Assembly: GCF_003217775.1 (NCBI RefSeq)
Contig: NZ_QJVJ01000001.1
Location: forward strand, 1-64,000
Direction: 5' to 3'
DNA length: 64,000 nucleotides
Source: Paenibacillus flagellatus
GTDB lineage: Bacteria > Bacillota > Bacilli > Paenibacillales > NBRC-103111
The notes under the pieces are model-generated. The model had not been told where the DNA came from and made no database searches. It saw nothing but the letters and a program-made list of their open reading frames with translations. Within the stretch, counting starts at the first letter, position 1; each line of letters opens with the position of its first letter. The position numbers and the translations under genes are program-made. Below are positions 16,097 through 24,107 of the stretch, piece by piece.

Positions 16097-16146
16097 AAAA
16101 AAAGGGAGGCCGAACCGGGACGCTCCTCCCGGTACCGCTCTCCCTT
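16097..16146 (-). terminator. Strong hairpin plus T-run: terminator of ger operon 2 or attenuator of the TRIC-like gene
   Basis: On the minus strand AAGGGAG pairs with CTCCCTT and CCGGGA with TCCCGG, followed by TTTTTTT. It is downstream of ger operon 2, but it also lies between a promoter-like element (16148-16176) and the TRIC-like start at 16047. Confidence 0.75.
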
Positions 16147-16147
16147 G

Positions 16148-16176
16148 AGTTTAGCCAATCTTGTCCGAATTGTCAC
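16148..16176 (-). promoter_or_regulatory. Promoter-like element upstream of the TRIC-like gene (copy 2)
   Basis: On the minus strand GTGACA (16171-16176), 17 bp, TAAACT (16148-16153). The spacer and flanks match those of the mutM promoter at 15353-15381. Confidence 0.55.
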
Positions 16177-16220
16177 CCGTATCGCACGGGTTGGCGCCGC
16201 CGTCTCGTAACGGCTGCGGT

Positions 16221-17336
16221 TTATTTGATCAACCCCGTCCCTTCCAGCCTAAGCTGCACGTTGACCTGGAACTGCAGCTTCGGATACAGCTTCAGCCAAT
16301 CTTCCCAATCCGGCTCCCCCTTATAGTGGGTTGCCCGGTACAGCAAGCCGAAGCCGAGCGGATCGACCCGATAGTTCCGCAGCTTCTCCAGCAGCGCAAC
16401 GGTTCTTAGCCGGGACTGCCGCTCGGCCTCTTTTTCGATGCGGGACCAGTCCTTGTCGAACAGCCTGACGTTCGATTCCTCGGCGATTCCTTCCATCTTG
16501 ATGCTGCCCTTTAAAATCGGGTCGCCGGAGGGTCCGGGGCGAAACCGGAATTTGCGCTTGTACGACTGTATGTTGACGGAGAAGATCAAGTGATCCGCTT
16601 TCGTATGGAGCGGAAATTTGGCGACGCCGCGCAGCAGCTGGTGAAACACGCGCGTTTCGTCCGGAGTCAGCATGGCGGCCATTTTCCGCTTGTCGAACAA
16701 GGCGACGCGGTTGATCCGATAATTTTGCCCCTCGGTTTCGATGACCGGCAAGTAGGGGTCAAGCCCTTTCTCGCGCATTCGCCGCCGGAAGTCGGACAGA
16801 CGCTCGGTAACGATATAAGTGGATTCCGTCCCTTCTTGATCGAAGCTGAGAAACAAGGCGTTGGCAGGCAGCCGTTCCGATTTCGGCGTTGTTTTCAAAA
16901 TCGTTTCCGCATCCGGCAAGCCGACGGCTACATAGGCGATCTTCTGGATGTCGCGGCGTCGGAACATCCATTCGAGCGGCTCCCTCATGTCTTGCTCGGC
17001 CAGCTCCCTTCCAAGCAAAATCGTCTTCATATGGCCGAAATCGAGCTCCTTGTCCACCCGCGACTTCAACAGCCGGATCGCCTCCGTAATCGTGTCAGCG
17101 TCCTGCGTAAGCAGCTGAAACAGCGATTTGCCGGGCTCGATTCTCGGTGACGGGATGCCGAGCTTAATCGTGACCCGGTACGCTTTCCCGCCGTTCTCCC
17201 GGTCCCCGTTCGCATCGACGCCGATGGCCATGACGAAAAACCGTTTGTCGATATCTTTGAAATCCCCGGCCATCTTGGAGCCGCAGCCCGCCGTTAGGAG
17301 AAGCAAAAGCAGCGAAAGCGCGAAGCGGCGCATCAT
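16221..17336 (-). CDS. Ger(x)C family spore germination lipoprotein (ger operon 2)
   Basis: The 371-residue C subunit has a short lipoprotein signal, LSLLLLLLTAGCGSKMAG, with Cys at about residue 18. The usual CWDxxE hallmark after the lipidation Cys is changed to CGSKMAGDFKDIDKRFFVMA. The family fold is still recognisable in FFVMAIGVDANGD, VTIKLGIPSP and the ITEAIRLLKSRVDKELDFGHMK segment. The start overlaps the preceding gene by 4 nt (ATGA). Confidence 0.88.
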   Translation of the reverse strand: MMRRFALSLLLLLLTAGCGSKMAGDFKDIDKRFFVMAIGVDANGDRENGGKAYRVTIKLGIPSPRIEPGKSLFQLLTQDADTITEAIRLLKSRVDKELDFGHMKTILLGRELAEQDMREPLEWMFRRRDIQKIAYVAVGLPDAETILKTTPKSERLPANALFLSFDQEGTESTYIVTERLSDFRRRMREKGLDPYLPVIETEGQNYRINRVALFDKRKMAAMLTPDETRVFHQLLRGVAKFPLHTKADHLIFSVNIQSYKRKFRFRPGPSGDPILKGSIKMEGIAEESNVRLFDKDWSRIEKEAERQSRLRTVALLEKLRNYRVDPLGFGLLYRATHYKGEPDWEDWLKLYPKLQFQVNVQLRLEGTGLIK

Positions 17337-18421
17337 GTTCTCCTCCTTCGCGCCAAAAAGGCTACGAGCAGCACGAACGCCGCCTCGCTGACGAATCGCA
17401 GCTTCAACCTGCCTTCCGCGAACGCGGAGAGCTCCTTCACGTTGGTCTTATACGCGGCGACGATCATGATGGCGAGCAAGCCGAAGCAGATGAGCAGCGA
17501 AACGGCGGACGGGCGGTCGGCGGCATCGTTTCCCGGGAAAGCGCCCTTCAGCAGCTCCGCTCCGACATGCCACGTCACCGAGCCGAAGACGAGCGTCAAG
17601 CCGAGGAACAGCAGCAAGTAGACGAACATGATGCGCTCGACGAAGCCATACTCCGCCCGAATCGCGTCCGCCGTCGTCACCCACACATAGACGTAATCGG
17701 TTACCCCCACCGTCCCGTGCAACCCGATCGGGATCAGAAACGAGGTCAGCAGCACGCCGAAGCCGGCCATTCCGATCGCCCACCAATATCGAGTGGAGAG
17801 CTTCTGATCGAACACCCGATTGAAGGCGGCCATATTGATATAACCGGTGTAAACGTAAGTCGCGGCGCATAGGGCGGTGAACGACGGCCGATCGAAAGCG
17901 TGGTCGCTGACCGTATCCCAAACGGCGAGCCAGGAAAAATATTCGTTGGCGATCGTTTTGTACAAGACGAAAGCGATCAGCGGCACGCTGACCGTCAGCA
18001 TGATTTCCATGACATAGAGCACCGTTCGAGACGAACGGGACGCGCACCACGCGACGGCGGACCCGTACAGGAGCAGCAGCAATTGCAGCCGGGTGTCCGG
18101 CAGCACGAACCGCTGGGTCAAGTCGGAGAAGGCGTACACCACGATTCCCCCGGCCACGAACCACATCAGTCCGAGATAGAGCAGCAGCGGGACGCGCAGC
18201 ACGGCGGGCAGCGGGCGCATAATCCCCGGAATGCCGGTTCCGGGATGGCGGGACAAGCTTTTGGCGAATAGCATCGCGAAGCCGACTCCGATCGGCACCG
18301 CCAGCGCCAACGCCGGCACGGCTCCTTCGTGCCGATAGGTAAGCAGAATCGAAGGAACGAACATCATCGTATTGATCAGCATGCACATGGCGATCGAGAA
18401 ATAAAAATACCGGTTGATCAC
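17333..18421 (-). CDS. GerAB-type germination permease (ger operon 2)
   Basis: The start is a GTG at 18421 whose TGA overlap with the A-subunit gene (GTGA) indicates coupled translation; the frame extends further upstream only as an overlap with that gene. The 362-residue protein begins VINRYFYFSIAMCMLINTMMF and has about ten membrane helices, with the TYVYTGYINMAAFNRVFD and VPIGVGFAMLF stretches of the family. It is more divergent than the other two B subunits: the first helix lacks the usual GVGVLxLP motif. Confidence 0.85.
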   Translation of the reverse strand: MINRYFYFSIAMCMLINTMMFVPSILLTYRHEGAVPALALAVPIGVGFAMLFAKSLSRHPGTGIPGIMRPLPAVLRVPLLLYLGLMWFVAGGIVVYAFSDLTQRFVLPDTRLQLLLLLYGSAVAWCASRSSRTVLYVMEIMLTVSVPLIAFVLYKTIANEYFSWLAVWDTVSDHAFDRPSFTALCAATYVYTGYINMAAFNRVFDQKLSTRYWWAIGMAGFGVLLTSFLIPIGLHGTVGVTDYVYVWVTTADAIRAEYGFVERIMFVYLLLFLGLTLVFGSVTWHVGAELLKGAFPGNDAADRPSAVSLLICFGLLAIMIVAAYKTNVKELSAFAEGRLKLRFVSEAAFVLLVAFLARRRRT

Positions 18422-19779
18422 GGCCGCTTCCCCGCTCCCCTCACTTCTCCGTAGCTCGATGACGGCTCTCCGATGAACAGCCGGAAGTACGGCTGCCCGA
18501 AGCTGCGTATATCCGCCATATGAACGATGAGCGCGAACAGCCCCACCACGAGTCCCGCCATTCCGAAAAAGGTGGCGACCAACGCGAGCGGGTATTTGAC
18601 GATCCGGATCGCGAACGTCATGACGCTGATCGGTATGACGAAGCTGCACAGCAGAACGGCCGAAGTCATGATGATCATGATGCTGCTCACGAGCCCCGCC
18701 TGCTGGGCCGCTTGTCCGAGTATGAGGCCGCCCACGGTCGTTCCGGTGGCTCCGATATATTTCGGCAGCCGGATGCTCGCCTCCGTCAGCACCTCCGTGA
18801 TGAACAGCATGAACAGCACTTCCAGGAACGACGGATACGGAACCGCGGCCCGGCTCCCGGCGACGGACAGGGCCAGCTGCACGCGGAAAAATTCCGGATT
18901 GAACGACACGACCGAAATATAGATGGCGGGAAGCGTAATGGCAAGAAACAAGCTGATATACCGAATGACGACGATCGTCCTGCTAATCCAAAACGGCGCG
19001 TACACATCGTCCATCGCGGACATGAAATCGTAAAAGACGGCGGGAAGGACGAGGGCGAACGGAGACCCCTGCATCAGGATGACGACTTTTCCTTTCTCGA
19101 GATTGAGCGCGATCCGGTCGGGCCGCTCGGTCAGCATCATGAAGGGGAGCAGCGTACGCTTCCGGCCGTTCAACAAGTTTTGCAGCTGCCCCGTCGTCTG
19201 GACGATCGGCTCGCTCAGCTTCTCCAGCCGCCGCTTCAATTCGTCCACGAGTCCGCTCTCGACCTTGCCCGCATCGTAAAGAAGAACGGTCTCCGTCCTG
19301 GAGACCGTTCCAAGCTCCATTCGTTCCTCGACAAGCTCCTCCGTGTTGTACCGCTGCCGGATATGCTTCACGTTCGTAGAGACGTCTTCGGACAACCCGA
19401 ACTGCGGTCCCTGGACCGTCGTTTCCGAGACGACTTCCCGCGACTTGTCGTTCAGCACGTTCGGTGCCGCAAAACGGTATAGCGAGTCGTTCCATACGAG
19501 AAGAGCGTCCCCCTTGATCATGTGCTCGAACAGCGTCTGCTCGTCATTCCGATCCAGGGGGACGGTGATCGACGCAACGTAAGCGGCGAACCGGCCGTTT
19601 GCTTCGATTTGAAAAAACGGGACGACGAGATTGGCCCTAACCTTCGCCTCGTCGCACGTGCCGGGAAGGAAGTGAATATCCGCTCTGCGTCCTTCGTCCG
19701 CAAGCTCGATCGACTGCAGCTGCCCCCGCTCCTTCAGCATCGACAGCAATTCGGGCCATTCGTCGCGACCAAATACCAT
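18418..19779 (-). CDS. GerAA-type germination protein (ger operon 2)
   Basis: The A subunit (about 453 residues from ATG 19779) has a soluble N-terminal domain to about residue 250 and then the membrane part. Family blocks include LTERPDRIALNLEKGKVVIL, ISVVSFNPEFFRVQLALSVA, GSRAAVPYPSFLEVLFMLFI and EASIRLPKYIGATGTTVGG. The start is uncertain: an in-frame ATG 34 codons upstream exists, but the residues it adds are unlike the family. The ribosome binding site at 19779 is weak. It is the first gene of an A-B-C operon. Confidence 0.92.
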   Translation of the reverse strand: MVFGRDEWPELLSMLKERGQLQSIELADEGRRADIHFLPGTCDEAKVRANLVVPFFQIEANGRFAAYVASITVPLDRNDEQTLFEHMIKGDALLVWNDSLYRFAAPNVLNDKSREVVSETTVQGPQFGLSEDVSTNVKHIRQRYNTEELVEERMELGTVSRTETVLLYDAGKVESGLVDELKRRLEKLSEPIVQTTGQLQNLLNGRKRTLLPFMMLTERPDRIALNLEKGKVVILMQGSPFALVLPAVFYDFMSAMDDVYAPFWISRTIVVIRYISLFLAITLPAIYISVVSFNPEFFRVQLALSVAGSRAAVPYPSFLEVLFMLFITEVLTEASIRLPKYIGATGTTVGGLILGQAAQQAGLVSSIMIIMTSAVLLCSFVIPISVMTFAIRIVKYPLALVATFFGMAGLVVGLFALIVHMADIRSFGQPYFRLFIGEPSSSYGEVRGAGKRP

Positions 19780-19818
19780 GTCATCATATCCAATCCCTGT
19801 GTAAATGTATCCAGTGCT

Positions 19819-19848
19819 TATTTTGCGGAATCGCCTTCGGGGATATGC
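19819..19848 (-). promoter_or_regulatory. Candidate sigma-G promoter of ger operon 2
   Basis: On the minus strand GCATA (19844-19848), 18 bp, CAAAATA (19819-19825). The spacing is ideal and the -10 matches at C, A, T and A of CATNHTA. It lies 40 bp before the chosen gerA-like start. Confidence 0.45.
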
Positions 19849-19887
19849 GCCTTCGATCCCAAAATTCGGGACGGCAGGCATGCCGAA

Positions 19888-19912
19888 AACCCCGTTCGCC
19901 TTGAACGGGGTT
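19888..19912 (-). terminator. Terminator of the DapA-family gene
   Basis: AACCCCGTTC and GAACGGGGTT pair, followed on the minus strand by a short T-run. Confidence 0.7.
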
Positions 19913-19947
19913 CGTTCGGGATCGCCAGCTCGGCCGGCCGCGCCCGG

Positions 19948-20868
19948 TTACACCGCGGCGCCGCAGGCTTCGACGTAGCTCATCATCTTCTCGTACAGCT
20001 TGCGGACCGCCGGAAGCCGGTCCGCGGGGACGGGCTCGAGCGGAAGCCGCGGCTGGCCGCAGTCGACTCCGCGCATCTTCACGATTTCCTTGATGGCTCC
20101 GTAGACGGGCATGTCGAGCAGCTCCGCGATGATGTCGTTCGCCCACGTCTGGTACGTTCTCGCTTCCTCCATTCTTCCTTGGCGGAACGCCTCATAGATG
20201 GCGACGAACAATTCGGGCATCATGCCGTACGTGCCTCCGATGCCCGCGTCGGCGCCGAGCGACAGCCCGGCCAGCAACTGCTCGTCGGGGCCGTTGAACA
20301 GCAGGAAGTCGGGGCCGCCCAACGCCTTGAACTGCTGAAGCTCGTACGTGCTGGGCGTCGTAATTTTCACGCCGATCGTCTGCGGATAGGCGAGCATCTT
20401 TTGCAGCAGCGGCTTGCTCAGGCTGAAGCCTGTCGTCGCGGGAATATGGTAGATGATAAACGGCAGGCCGGACGCTCGCATCATGCTCGCCCAATGCTCC
20501 TCGACCCCGTGCTCGGATATCCGGTAGTAGAACGGCGGGATGGCCGACAGCGCGTCCGCCCCGACCGATTCGGCATGCTCCGCGAGCTCGACGCTGTCTC
20601 GGGTCGTAATCGCGCCGACATGGGCGATGACCGTGAAATCGAGCGGCTTCGCGGCCATGACCGCTTCCAGCACCCGCTTCCGCTCCTCCACGGATTGCAG
20701 CATGCCTTCGCCGGTGCTTCCTCCGACATAGACGCCTTTCACGCCCCGCTTCGCCAGGAAGGCGACCAGTTCGCCGACGGCTCCCTCATCGACCCGACCG
20801 TTCCGGTCGTAGCAGGAATTCATTGCGACGATAATGCCTTTAAATTTCGACAAATCCGTTTGCAGCAT
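19948..20868 (-). CDS. DapA/NanA family lyase or aldolase
   Basis: This class I aldolase forms a Schiff base with pyruvate-type substrates (N-acetylneuraminate lyase, dihydrodipicolinate synthase and sugar-acid aldolases). The 306-residue protein has VYVGGSTGEG for the carboxylate of the keto acid, PPFYYRISEHGVEEHW with the catalytic Tyr, IYHIPATTG, and the Schiff-base Lys in IGVKITT. YVGGSTGEG favours the NanA branch over true DapA. The start at 20868 follows GGAGGAAAAGGGG. It is monocistronic with two GntR-type operators upstream, which suggests induction by a sugar acid; no other genes of such a pathway are adjacent. Confidence 0.9.
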   Translation of the reverse strand: MLQTDLSKFKGIIVAMNSCYDRNGRVDEGAVGELVAFLAKRGVKGVYVGGSTGEGMLQSVEERKRVLEAVMAAKPLDFTVIAHVGAITTRDSVELAEHAESVGADALSAIPPFYYRISEHGVEEHWASMMRASGLPFIIYHIPATTGFSLSKPLLQKMLAYPQTIGVKITTPSTYELQQFKALGGPDFLLFNGPDEQLLAGLSLGADAGIGGTYGMMPELFVAIYEAFRQGRMEEARTYQTWANDIIAELLDMPVYGAIKEIVKMRGVDCGQPRLPLEPVPADRLPAVRKLYEKMMSYVEACGAAV

Positions 20869-20983
20869 GCTCGGCTTTCCCCTTTTCCTCCGAATATGGA
20901 CGCTTGCGCGCCTTCGCCCGCGATCCGCCGACCGCTCCGCTTTCCCGAACCGGCCGGCCGGTTCGGTCGTACAATTTGTAATA

Positions 20984-21029
20984 TGGTATGACCACAATGG
21001 TTCATTCCATAAATATTATGGTATTACCA
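20984..21029. promoter_or_regulatory. Two GntR/FadR-type operators upstream of the lyase
   Basis: TGGTATGACCA (20984-20994) and TGGTATTACCA (21019-21029) share the pattern TGGT-N3-ACCA, 35 bp centre to centre. This resembles FadR-subfamily GntR sites. The regulator gene is not in the adjacent sequence. Apart from these sites the 327-bp gap from 20869 to 21195 holds nothing recognised except the leader of the globin gene. Confidence 0.6.
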
Positions 21030-21195
21030 TATGACAATTTTAGTGGGAGACCGGTTCGAACGTCAAGCTTCTTTTTTCGATTATGCCGGAATGTGACGAG
21101 GGACACAATGATTTCCGCCTTCTCCGGGTATAATGACTTCGAAGCGAACGCCGCACAAGTTTCGCCATCTTGTACGAAAAAGGAGAGAACGGATA

Positions 21196-21561
21196 ATGGT
21201 TGCAACGGCAAATTTGTACGAAAAGCTGGGCGGGGAAGAGACGATCGCCAAGGTGGTCCGCGCCTTCTACGAGAAAGTGTTGGCCGACGATACGGTGAAC
21301 GGATTTTTCGCCCATACCGACATGGACAAGCAGATGCGGCACCAGACCGCGTTCATCGGCTTCGCGCTCGGAAGCGGTCGCCAATATCAAGGAAAATCGA
21401 TGGCCAAGGCGCACGAGGGCATGAACCTTCAGCCCGTCCATTACGACGCCATCGTCCGGCATTTGGGAGACACGCTGCGGGAGTTCGGCGTATCCCCCGA
21501 AGACATTCGGCAGGTTGCCGATAAGCTGAACACGCTCAGGGACGACATCTTGTATAAGTAA
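21196..21561 (+). CDS. Group 1 truncated haemoglobin (2-on-2 globin)
   Basis: The 121-residue haem protein starts MVATANLYEKLGGEETIAKV, the group 1 (TrHbN) N-terminus. FYEKVLADDTVNGFF has the helix B/C signature, MRHQTAFIGFALGS the E helix, and the proximal His lies in AKAHEGMNL. Such globins bind O2 or NO and detoxify NO in the cytoplasm. The start at 21196 follows AGGAGAG by 9 nt; the open frame upstream lacks support. It has its own terminator. Confidence 0.95.
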   Translation: MVATANLYEKLGGEETIAKVVRAFYEKVLADDTVNGFFAHTDMDKQMRHQTAFIGFALGSGRQYQGKSMAKAHEGMNLQPVHYDAIVRHLGDTLREFGVSPEDIRQVADKLNTLRDDILYK

Positions 21562-21600
21562 ACGCCGAACGATGCGCCGGCCTCGGAGTCGGCGTTTTTT
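21562..21600 (+). terminator. Terminator of the globin gene
   Basis: ACGCCGA pairs with TCGGCGT across a loop that can also fold, followed by TTTTTT. Confidence 0.7.
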
Positions 21601-21628
21601 CTTTTTTTGCGGAACCCTATTGCGATTT

Positions 21629-21658
21629 ATATGACTATAAACTATATTTTAGTCATAT
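21629..21658. promoter_or_regulatory. Operator-like inverted repeat before the serine hydrolase/TetR operon
   Basis: Perfect 9-bp arms ATATGACTA (21629-21637) and TAGTCATAT (21650-21658) with a 12-bp centre containing TATATT. It is probably bound by the TetR protein encoded second in the operon. Confidence 0.6.
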
Positions 21659-21681
21659 AGTATACTACGAGGTGGTGCCTC

Positions 21682-22890
21682 ATGCTGATCAAAAAACGGA
21701 CTCCCCGCCTATACGGAACGGTGGAAGCGGGATTCGAGAACGTGATGGACGCCTTCCGCGACAACTTCGAGAGGCGCGGGGAAACGGGGGCCGCTTGCGC
21801 CGTCTCTATCAACGGCCGGCTTGTCGTCGATTTGTGGGGAGGCTATTCGGACCCGGAGCGCGGCCGCGAATGGGAGAGCGATACGCTCGTGCCCGTCTTC
21901 TCCAGCACGAAAGGCTTTGCGGCGCTGGCCGCGGCCGTTGCCCATTCCCGCGGGCGCTTCTCGTACGACGATCCGGTCGCCAAGCATTGGCCCGAATTCG
22001 CCCGAAACGGCAAGGAGCGCATTACGATCCGCCAATTGCTGGCGCATCAGGCGGGCTTGTCCGCTCTGGACGCGTTTCGGTTCCGCTCGTTCGGCGATCT
22101 GGATACGTCCGCGATCCGCAATGAGCTGGCCGCGATGAAGCCCGCCTGGACGCCGGGAACGGCGCACGGATACCATACGTGGACGATCGGGTGGTTTATC
22201 GCGGAGCTCGTCCGGCGGACGGATCCCCGGGGACGGTCGTTGGGCGCGTTTTTGCAGGAGGAGATCGCCGGACCGCTGGAAGCGGAGTTTTACATCGGGC
22301 TGCCGCCGGACGTGCCGGATTCCCGGCTGGCCAAGGTGAAAGGAATCGACTCGCCGTTGCAGCTGCTGTTCAGGCTGCACGAAATTCCCGTTCCGCTCCT
22401 GCTCGGCTTCGCCAACCCGAAGTCGCTGACGTCCCGCAGCATGATGGATGCCGACAGACTGGTCGCGAACGGCAATTTCAACCGCCGGGACATGCTCGCG
22501 ATCGAATTCCCTTCCGGGAACGGGGTAGGAAACGTCCGGGGCATGGCGAATATATACGGAACGTTCGCGTCGGGCGGCTCCAAGCTCCGATTGACGGCCG
22601 AAACGCTGGAGGAGCTGCGGCGGCCGGCCGTCGCTCCGGCGAACGGCTGGTTCGACCTCGTCAATCGGACCGAGCTCGGCTATTCGCTCGGCTTCTGGAA
22701 GCCGATTGCATCCCGGCGCTTCGGCAACAGCTTGGCGGCTTACGGCCATCCGGGCGCCGGAGGGTCGTTCTGCTTCGCCGATCCCGACATCGGCTTGGGA
22801 TACGCCTATGCCATGAATCAAATAGGCGGGTACATGGACCGCAATCCAAGGGAAAACGCCCTGCGGAAAGCGGTCTACAGCTGCTTATGA
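21682..22890 (+). CDS. Serine hydrolase of the beta-lactamase/class C (EstB-like) family
   Basis: The 402-residue protein has the serine beta-lactamase/esterase family VIII fold. The catalytic SxxK is Ser74-Ser-Thr-Lys77 in VFSSTKGFAALAAA, and YHTWTIGWF supplies the second-motif Tyr. The end has GHPGAGGSFCFADPD, the HxGxGG-like third motif. There is no signal peptide, so it is cytoplasmic; esterase or peptidase activity is more likely than beta-lactamase. The start follows GAGGTGG. It is co-transcribed with the TetR gene 22 bp downstream. Confidence 0.9.
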   Translation: MLIKKRTPRLYGTVEAGFENVMDAFRDNFERRGETGAACAVSINGRLVVDLWGGYSDPERGREWESDTLVPVFSSTKGFAALAAAVAHSRGRFSYDDPVAKHWPEFARNGKERITIRQLLAHQAGLSALDAFRFRSFGDLDTSAIRNELAAMKPAWTPGTAHGYHTWTIGWFIAELVRRTDPRGRSLGAFLQEEIAGPLEAEFYIGLPPDVPDSRLAKVKGIDSPLQLLFRLHEIPVPLLLGFANPKSLTSRSMMDADRLVANGNFNRRDMLAIEFPSGNGVGNVRGMANIYGTFASGGSKLRLTAETLEELRRPAVAPANGWFDLVNRTELGYSLGFWKPIASRRFGNSLAAYGHPGAGGSFCFADPDIGLGYAYAMNQIGGYMDRNPRENALRKAVYSCL

Positions 22891-22912
22891 CAGAGGAGGG
22901 AGCGGAAGACGG

Positions 22913-23518
22913 ATGCCCAAATTCAACGAGCAGGAAAAGGAACGGATTCAAGAAGCTCTTCTCGACAAAGGAAAAGAGCTGTTCGTCCAATACGGATTGA
23001 AGAAGACGAGCATCGACGATATCGTCCGGGCTTGCGGCATCGCCAAAGGCTCCTTCTACAGGTTTTACCCTTCGAAGGAGGAGTTGTATTACGCCGTCCT
23101 GAAGCGCGAAGAAGCGTTCAAGGAACGGTTGATCGCGGACGCGGAATCGTCGCCTCTCCCCGCGGATCAGCTCGTGGAGCGGTTGCTGCATGCGGGGATA
23201 AAGGCGATCGAGGATAGTCCGTTTCTGCAAATGACGATGCGGGGCGACGATTGGGAATCGCTCGTGCGCAAGCTTCCTCGCGAAACGGTCGTCCGGCACG
23301 CGGAGGAGGATCAGGAGCTGGGACGCCGCTTGTTCGAACGGTTGCGCCGGGAGGGGAAGCTCGGCCCGATCGACCCCGACGTCGTCACGGGCATGCTCCG
23401 GGCCGTCATGCTGATGGCCCTGCATCGGAAAGAGCTGGGCCCTCTCCACGATTCGATCCTGAACGAAACGATCCGGTGCATCGCGCAAGGAATCGCCGCC
23501 AAGCCGTCCGCTCTTTAG
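22913..23518 (+). CDS. TetR/AcrR family transcriptional regulator
   Basis: The 201-residue regulator has an N-terminal helix-turn-helix: FVQYGLKKTSIDDIVRACGIAKGSFYRFYPSKEELYY. The C-terminal domain carries no recognised ligand motif. The GGAGGGAGCGG ribosome binding site lies 6-10 nt before the ATG. It probably represses its own operon through the palindrome at 21629-21658, so the serine hydrolase may act on the compound it senses. Confidence 0.92.
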   Translation: MPKFNEQEKERIQEALLDKGKELFVQYGLKKTSIDDIVRACGIAKGSFYRFYPSKEELYYAVLKREEAFKERLIADAESSPLPADQLVERLLHAGIKAIEDSPFLQMTMRGDDWESLVRKLPRETVVRHAEEDQELGRRLFERLRREGKLGPIDPDVVTGMLRAVMLMALHRKELGPLHDSILNETIRCIAQGIAAKPSAL

Positions 23519-23627
23519 TGCGCGGCATATTTACAAATTCCGGTCTGGGTAGACGCCGTCGCGTGACAACCATCGCTCCTCGTAGACTGCTACGTATTCG
23601 ATTCGCGTTCAGAGAGGAGTTTCCCTT

Positions 23628-24008
23628 ATGCAAATTCCCGTCAGCGGATTCGTGATGGATTTCGGGGACGACGATCACCACTCGCACCGGCTGTACATTA
23701 CGTCCTGGGACGGCAAGCCCGTCCACGTCCACTCGATGTCCGGCGTCACTTCGTTCGATGTCGGCCATTCCCACGACTATTCGAGCTGGACCGCTCCGGC
23801 CCCGAGCGGCGTTCCCCATGTCCACGAATACCGGACCGTCACTTCGTTCAATGCCGGCCATACCCACCTGATCCAAGGTACGACCGGGCCCGCCGTCCCC
23901 TTGCCGGGGGGAGGACACTACCATCTGTTCGAAGGCTACACGACGGTTAACGGCAGCACGCCCCACTCGCATGCGTACAGCGGACGTACCGGCAACGAAG
24001 CCGGGTAA
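23628..24008 (+). CDS. YmaF family His-rich protein
   Basis: The 126-residue protein is built from repeated His motifs: HHSHRLYITSWDGKPVHVHS, FDVGHSHDY, GVPHVHEYRTVTSFNAGHTH, GGGHYHLFEGYTT and TPHSHAYSG. This is the pattern of the YmaF family of unknown function. There is no signal peptide. The spacing of HxH pairs suggests metal binding or a beta-structured repeat. The ribosome binding site is AGAGGAG. A hairpin follows the stop. Confidence 0.85.
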   Translation: MQIPVSGFVMDFGDDDHHSHRLYITSWDGKPVHVHSMSGVTSFDVGHSHDYSSWTAPAPSGVPHVHEYRTVTSFNAGHTHLIQGTTGPAVPLPGGGHYHLFEGYTTVNGSTPHSHAYSGRTGNEAG

Positions 24009-24017
24009 ACCGGCAAC

Positions 24018-24052
24018 GGCCCGATGCCGAAAACGGATTTCGGCATCGGGCC
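24018..24052 (+). terminator. Long hairpin after the YmaF-like gene
   Basis: A perfect 15-bp stem, GGCCCGATGCCGAAA against TTTCGGCATCGGGCC, with a 5-nt loop. No T-run follows, so it may stabilise RNA or terminate weakly. Confidence 0.55.
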
Positions 24053-24107
24053 GTTACGGCGCCCTGCATTCGTTGGCCGCTTGTGGGCGCGGCTTCGCTC
24101 GATTCGA

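Noticed and set aside
16097-16146. Glycine riboswitch upstream of the TRIC-like gene
   Set aside because: Glycine aptamers often precede such genes, but the conserved CCGAAGGAGC-type core and the AAACTCTCAGG-type segment are absent from the leader.
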